9,070 bases of DNA from an uncultured Prevotella sp. Lineage in GTDB: Bacteria > Bacteroidota > Bacteroidia > Bacteroidales > Bacteroidaceae. The stretch covers positions 1-9,070 of the forward strand of contig CAAGGA010000154.1 in NCBI GenBank assembly GCA_900769275.1, read 5' to 3'. The notes below the pieces were generated by a model. It was not told the origin of the DNA, made no database searches, and worked only from the letters and a program-made list of their open reading frames with translations. Numbering within the stretch: position 1 is the stretch's first letter; each line of letters starts with the position of its first letter. This document shows positions 6,713-9,070 of the stretch, in pieces. The translations under genes were made by a program, and so were the position numbers.

Positions 6713-7348
6713 ATGAATATAGGAGAAGAAATCGTTATAGGAAGAATGGGTGAGCAGCCCATGCACATCTCGGATGCAAGCGTAGATCCACGTCATGCCG
6801 TGCTGCGCAAGACAGGCAGCGGCGCATACCAGATAGAAGACAACGGTTCGGCAAAAGGCGTCTATGTCTTCGGCATGAGGATAAAGCGGAAGACAGTCAA
6901 GGCGGAGACACCCATACTGCTCGGAACGTTCAGGACGAGTGTACAGCAGTTGCTTCAGGATGCCTCAGACGTTGACCTGCAGGCTATATGGAACGCATAC
7001 GACAAGGAGAAACGCTCGTGGGACAGAAAGGCGATGTTCGTCAACTACCTGCGCATCATCCCCTCTATCCTCACCATGCTCCTCGGAATGTTTCTCGGAC
7101 AGGATATTGACAACAGCACGCGGATGGGTGTCACTGTAGGAATGACCATCCTTGTCCTCATCCTCTCGATGGTGGCAAGCGAGAAACTCATGGCGAAGAA
7201 AAACCTGCGTATGGCAGAACTGAATGCCGAGATGCAGACGCAGTATGTCTGTCCCCACTGCCATAGGTTCCTCTCCTTCACGCCGTATCAGATATTGAAG
7301 CAGAACAAGTATTGCCCTAACCCCAATTGCTGTTGCCCCCTGCCATGA
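6713..7348 (+). CDS. FHA-domain membrane protein with C-terminal zinc ribbon
   Basis: The ATG at 6713 gives 211 residues beginning MNIGEEIVIGRMG. It is preferred over an upstream GTG at 6674 because the FHA fold starts right here and an A/C-rich leader precedes it. Residues 5-75 are an FHA domain, with GR at 10-11, VDPRHA at 24-29 and DNGSAKG at 43-49. Two transmembrane helices follow (about 124-138 and 150-168), then a basic stretch and a four-cysteine zinc ribbon (CPHC, later CPNPNC) at the end. FHA domains bind phosphothreonine. Here the usual Ser of the S-x-x-H motif is Asp25, and the usual Asn of the NG turn is Lys48, so classical phosphopeptide binding is doubtful. Its stop overlaps the caspase start (ATGA, 7345-7348). 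It may anchor the complex at the membrane. Confidence 0.82.
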   Translation: MNIGEEIVIGRMGEQPMHISDASVDPRHAVLRKTGSGAYQIEDNGSAKGVYVFGMRIKRKTVKAETPILLGTFRTSVQQLLQDASDVDLQAIWNAYDKEKRSWDRKAMFVNYLRIIPSILTMLLGMFLGQDIDNSTRMGVTVGMTILVLILSMVASEKLMAKKNLRMAELNAEMQTQYVCPHCHRFLSFTPYQILKQNKYCPNPNCCCPLP

Positions 7349-8133
7349 GAATGCCGTTTGTACATATCGTGAGAAGTCTGCTGCTGACGTCTCTCCTCCT
7401 CATGCCGTCTGTCGGCGTTGCGGCAAGGACTATCCACGTCCTCTCCGTAGGTATCTGTGATTACAAGTATATCAGTGACCTGACAAAGTCGGAGAATGAT
7501 GCCCGTGACTTTGCGGCACTCTATCGGACGCATACCGGGAATGTCACCACCCTGCTCGGCTCGCAAGCCACACGTGAGAATATCCTCAGCTCGCTCCGCT
7601 CCTGCTTCTCACAGGCGGAGGAGGACGACATCGTGGTGTTCTTCTTCAGCGGACATGGGGGAAAGGGAGGACTTTGCGCCTACGACACCAAGGGCAACGG
7701 CACGCTGCTGACATACGCAGAGATACAGAAAGCCGTCGCTGCCTGCAAGGCTGCCAACAAGCAGATGTTCATCGATGCCTGTTACGCCGGCGGACTGAGA
7801 GACAACACGAAGAAGCCCCGACGGCAGTCTGCCACGTCTCCGCCGTTATCCGACAACGAGGGGATAATGCTCTTCCTCAGTTCCCGAACCGGAGAGACCT
7901 CTCAGGAGAACCGCTGGGCTGACAACGGCTTCTTCACGCAGTATCTCATCAAGGGACTCAAGGGAGCAGCTGATACTGACGGCGACCGCATCATAACGGC
8001 AAGGGAAATCTTCTCCTACGTCTCGGCAAAGGTCTCCGGGCGTACCCGCAAAAGGCAGAACCCCGTGATGTGGGGAAAATTCAATGACAATATGCACATA
8101 ATGAACTGGAATCCAAAACGAAGCAAGATATGA
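7345..8133 (+). CDS. Exported caspase-like cysteine protease (C14-type)
   Basis: With the ATG at 7345 the protein has 262 residues. A TTG at 7327 lies inside the upstream gene and would only lengthen the signal peptide, so it is rejected. Residues 1-27 form a signal peptide (SLLLTSLLLMPSVG, cleavage near VAA). The caspase p20-like core follows: SVGICDYKYISDLTKSENDA (35-54), FFFSGHGGKGG with catalytic His104 (99-109), and FIDACYAGG with catalytic Cys146 (142-150). Residues 210-221 (DTDGDRIITARE) match an EF-hand loop with Asp210, Asp212, Asp214, Thr218 and Glu221. Similar loops occur in other bacterial caspase-like proteins and suggest calcium dependence. The C-terminus NPVMWGKF is usual for the family. 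Caspase-like proteases act in regulated cleavage, often in bacterial conflict or cell death. An exported form points to periplasmic or surface action. It overlaps the next gene by ATGA. Confidence 0.9.
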   Translation: MRMPFVHIVRSLLLTSLLLMPSVGVAARTIHVLSVGICDYKYISDLTKSENDARDFAALYRTHTGNVTTLLGSQATRENILSSLRSCFSQAEEDDIVVFFFSGHGGKGGLCAYDTKGNGTLLTYAEIQKAVAACKAANKQMFIDACYAGGLRDNTKKPRRQSATSPPLSDNEGIMLFLSSRTGETSQENRWADNGFFTQYLIKGLKGAADTDGDRIITAREIFSYVSAKVSGRTRKRQNPVMWGKFNDNMHIMNWNPKRSKI

Positions 8134-9005
8134 AAACAAAAATTATCCTTTTCCTACTATGCCTCCTCACGCTGAACGTGATGGGGCAGACGACGATAAG
8201 GCGTGAGAAAAAGAAAGAGCCTGTCAAGAAAGAGACACGGACAAGCAAGCCGACTTCAAGCAAGCCGGCTGCCCGACAGACAACACGCCAGAGTCAGCCG
8301 CAACCTGTAAGCAAGCCAAAGCTAACATTAGACAATTTAATGAGTAATATGGTCTATGTCGAGGGCGGCACATTCACGATGGGAGCGACATCGGAGCAAC
8401 AGAATCCTTTCTCCGATGAGAAACCTACACACCGAGTGACCTTGTCGGGCTATTACATAGGGAAATACGAGGTGACTCAGGCGTTGTGGAAAGCAGTGAT
8501 GGGCAGCAATCCCTCGAATTGGAAAGGTGACAACCTCCCGGTGGAGCGAGTCAGCTGGGATGACTGCCAGACGTTTCTCCGCAAGCTGAACTCGATGACC
8601 GGCAGGACGTTCCGCCTGCCTACGGAGGCAGAGTGGGAGTATGCCGCCCGGGGCGGCAACCGCAGCCGAGGGTATCAGTACAGCGGCAGCAACAACATTG
8701 ACAACGTTGCATGGTATGACGGCAACAGCGGCGCCAAGACACACAACGTAGGAACGAAATCCCCGAACGAGTTGGGCATCTATGACATGAGCGGAAACGT
8801 GTGGGAATGGTGTCAGGATTGGTATGGCGATTACAGCAGCAGTACTCAGACAAATCCGAAGGGGCCAAGCAGTGGGTCTGGCCGCGTGGGTCGTGGTGGT
8901 AGCTGGTACAACTTCGCCTGGTTCTGTCGCTCGTCGATTCGTAACGACTACGCGCCCGATTACCGTGACAACTACCTTGGCTTCCGCCTCGCCCTCTCCC
9001 AGTAA
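8130..9005 (+). CDS. Exported SUMF1/C-type-lectin-fold protein, candidate DGR target
   Basis: The 291-residue protein has a signal peptide (about 1-20, MKTKIILFLLCLLTLNVMG) and a basic, Lys/Ser/Pro/Gln-rich linker (about 24-66). A formylglycine-generating-enzyme (SUMF1) domain follows at 74-289: MVYVEGGTFTMG, GKYEVTQALW, LPVERVSWDD, FRLPTEAEWEYAARGG, YDMSGNVWEW, RGGSW and LGFRLA. True aerobic formylglycine synthases use two C-terminal cysteines. Here Cys266 is at the first position and Arg271 at the second, so it is probably a binding protein rather than a formylglycine synthase. The last 37 codons look like a DGR variable region (separate entry). The gene is translationally coupled to the caspase, which suggests a ligand sensor or adaptor for that protease; this role is inference. 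It is the last gene before the window ends. Confidence 0.88.
   Translation: MKTKIILFLLCLLTLNVMGQTTIRREKKKEPVKKETRTSKPTSSKPAARQTTRQSQPQPVSKPKLTLDNLMSNMVYVEGGTFTMGATSEQQNPFSDEKPTHRVTLSGYYIGKYEVTQALWKAVMGSNPSNWKGDNLPVERVSWDDCQTFLRKLNSMTGRTFRLPTEAEWEYAARGGNRSRGYQYSGSNNIDNVAWYDGNSGAKTHNVGTKSPNELGIYDMSGNVWEWCQDWYGDYSSSTQTNPKGPSSGSGRVGRGGSWYNFAWFCRSSIRNDYAPDYRDNYLGFRLALSQ
8889..9002 (+). other. Possible DGR variable region at the 3' end of the SUMF1 gene
   Basis: The codons after RGGSW are TAC AAC TTC GCC TGG TTC, and later ATT CGT AAC GAC TAC GCG CCC GAT TAC CGT GAC AAC TAC. Nearly all can be derived from a typical DGR template in which AAC codons (and single AGG, AAT and ACG codons) are changed only at adenines. 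The bases between them (GCC, TGTCGCTCGTCG, CCCGAT, GGCTTCCGCCTCGCC) look conserved. The local use of GGT and CGT codons differs from the GGC-rich body of the gene. It sits at the extreme C-terminus, as in known C-type-lectin DGR targets. No template repeat or reverse transcriptase is inside the window, so this is a candidate only. Confidence 0.45.
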
Positions 9006-9019
9006 CAACCGTCTTGTCC

Positions 9020-9056
9020 CATCTCATTCTTAGTTCTAAGCAAGGGGAATGAGATG
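9020..9056. other. Hairpin downstream of the operon: DGR target hairpin or part of a terminator
   Basis: CATCTCATTC (9020-9029) and GAATGAGATG (9047-9056) form a perfect 10-bp inverted repeat. Alternatively the C9029-G9047 pair opens and an inner CTTAG-TT-CTAAG hairpin (9029-9040) forms with a short G-rich bulge. Weaker complementarity extends outward (about 9011-9019 with 9057-9067). It starts 15 bp after the SUMF1 stop codon. No T-run follows before the window ends, so a terminator is not demonstrated. A hairpin close to a variable region is a known requirement of some DGR targets. Confidence 0.6.
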
Positions 9057-9070
9057 TGGAGACAGGGAGG

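Noticed and set aside
7327..7344. TTG start upstream for the caspase
   Set aside because: Adds MLLPPA before a normal signal peptide; the ATGA overlap at 7345 matches the other junctions of the operon.

Overview
The window looks like chromosomal DNA of a Bacteroidota member, most probably Prevotella or a close relative. The evidence is a Bacteroidota-type promoter ahead of dapF (TTTG, 19 nt, TACCTTTG), A/C-rich leaders without clear Shine-Dalgarno sequences, the DapL (LL-diaminopimelate aminotransferase) lysine route, and a Bacteroidota-style secreted family-1 pectate lyase ending in a calcium-loop tail. This assignment is inferred from sequence features only.

Layout. Positions 1-710 carry no convincing gene. 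They hold the first copy of a large hairpin repeat (family A), a spacer, a strong minus-strand terminator and the first copy of a second hairpin repeat (family B). Positions 711-2855 hold dapF and dapL on the minus strand, read from a promoter at 2908-2938. Positions 2940-3853 are a roughly 900-base intergenic region dominated by the second family A copy, with three 32-bp tandem repeats in its middle. On the plus strand, a secreted pectate lyase (3854-5455) is followed directly by the second family B repeat.

The last 3.4 kb (5581-9005) is a tightly packed plus-strand operon of five genes: an ECF-like sigma factor, a very acidic protein that resembles a cysteine-free anti-sigma domain, a membrane FHA/zinc-ribbon protein, an exported caspase-like protease with an EF-hand-type loop, and an exported SUMF1/C-type-lectin-fold protein. 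Three of the four junctions are ATGA stop/start overlaps, so the genes are very probably made together.

The most interesting reading is that this operon is a regulated surface or periplasmic sensing and proteolysis module. The end of the SUMF1 gene looks like the variable region of a diversity-generating retroelement (DGR): the coding pattern fits adenine-directed mutation of AAC-rich codons, and a 10-bp hairpin follows the stop codon. The window ends before the template repeat and reverse transcriptase that would prove it. The second notable theme is the two families of palindromic intergenic repeats. Their arms are built from 8-bp units that differ between copies but stay self-complementary, and family A also shows compensatory base changes in its stems.
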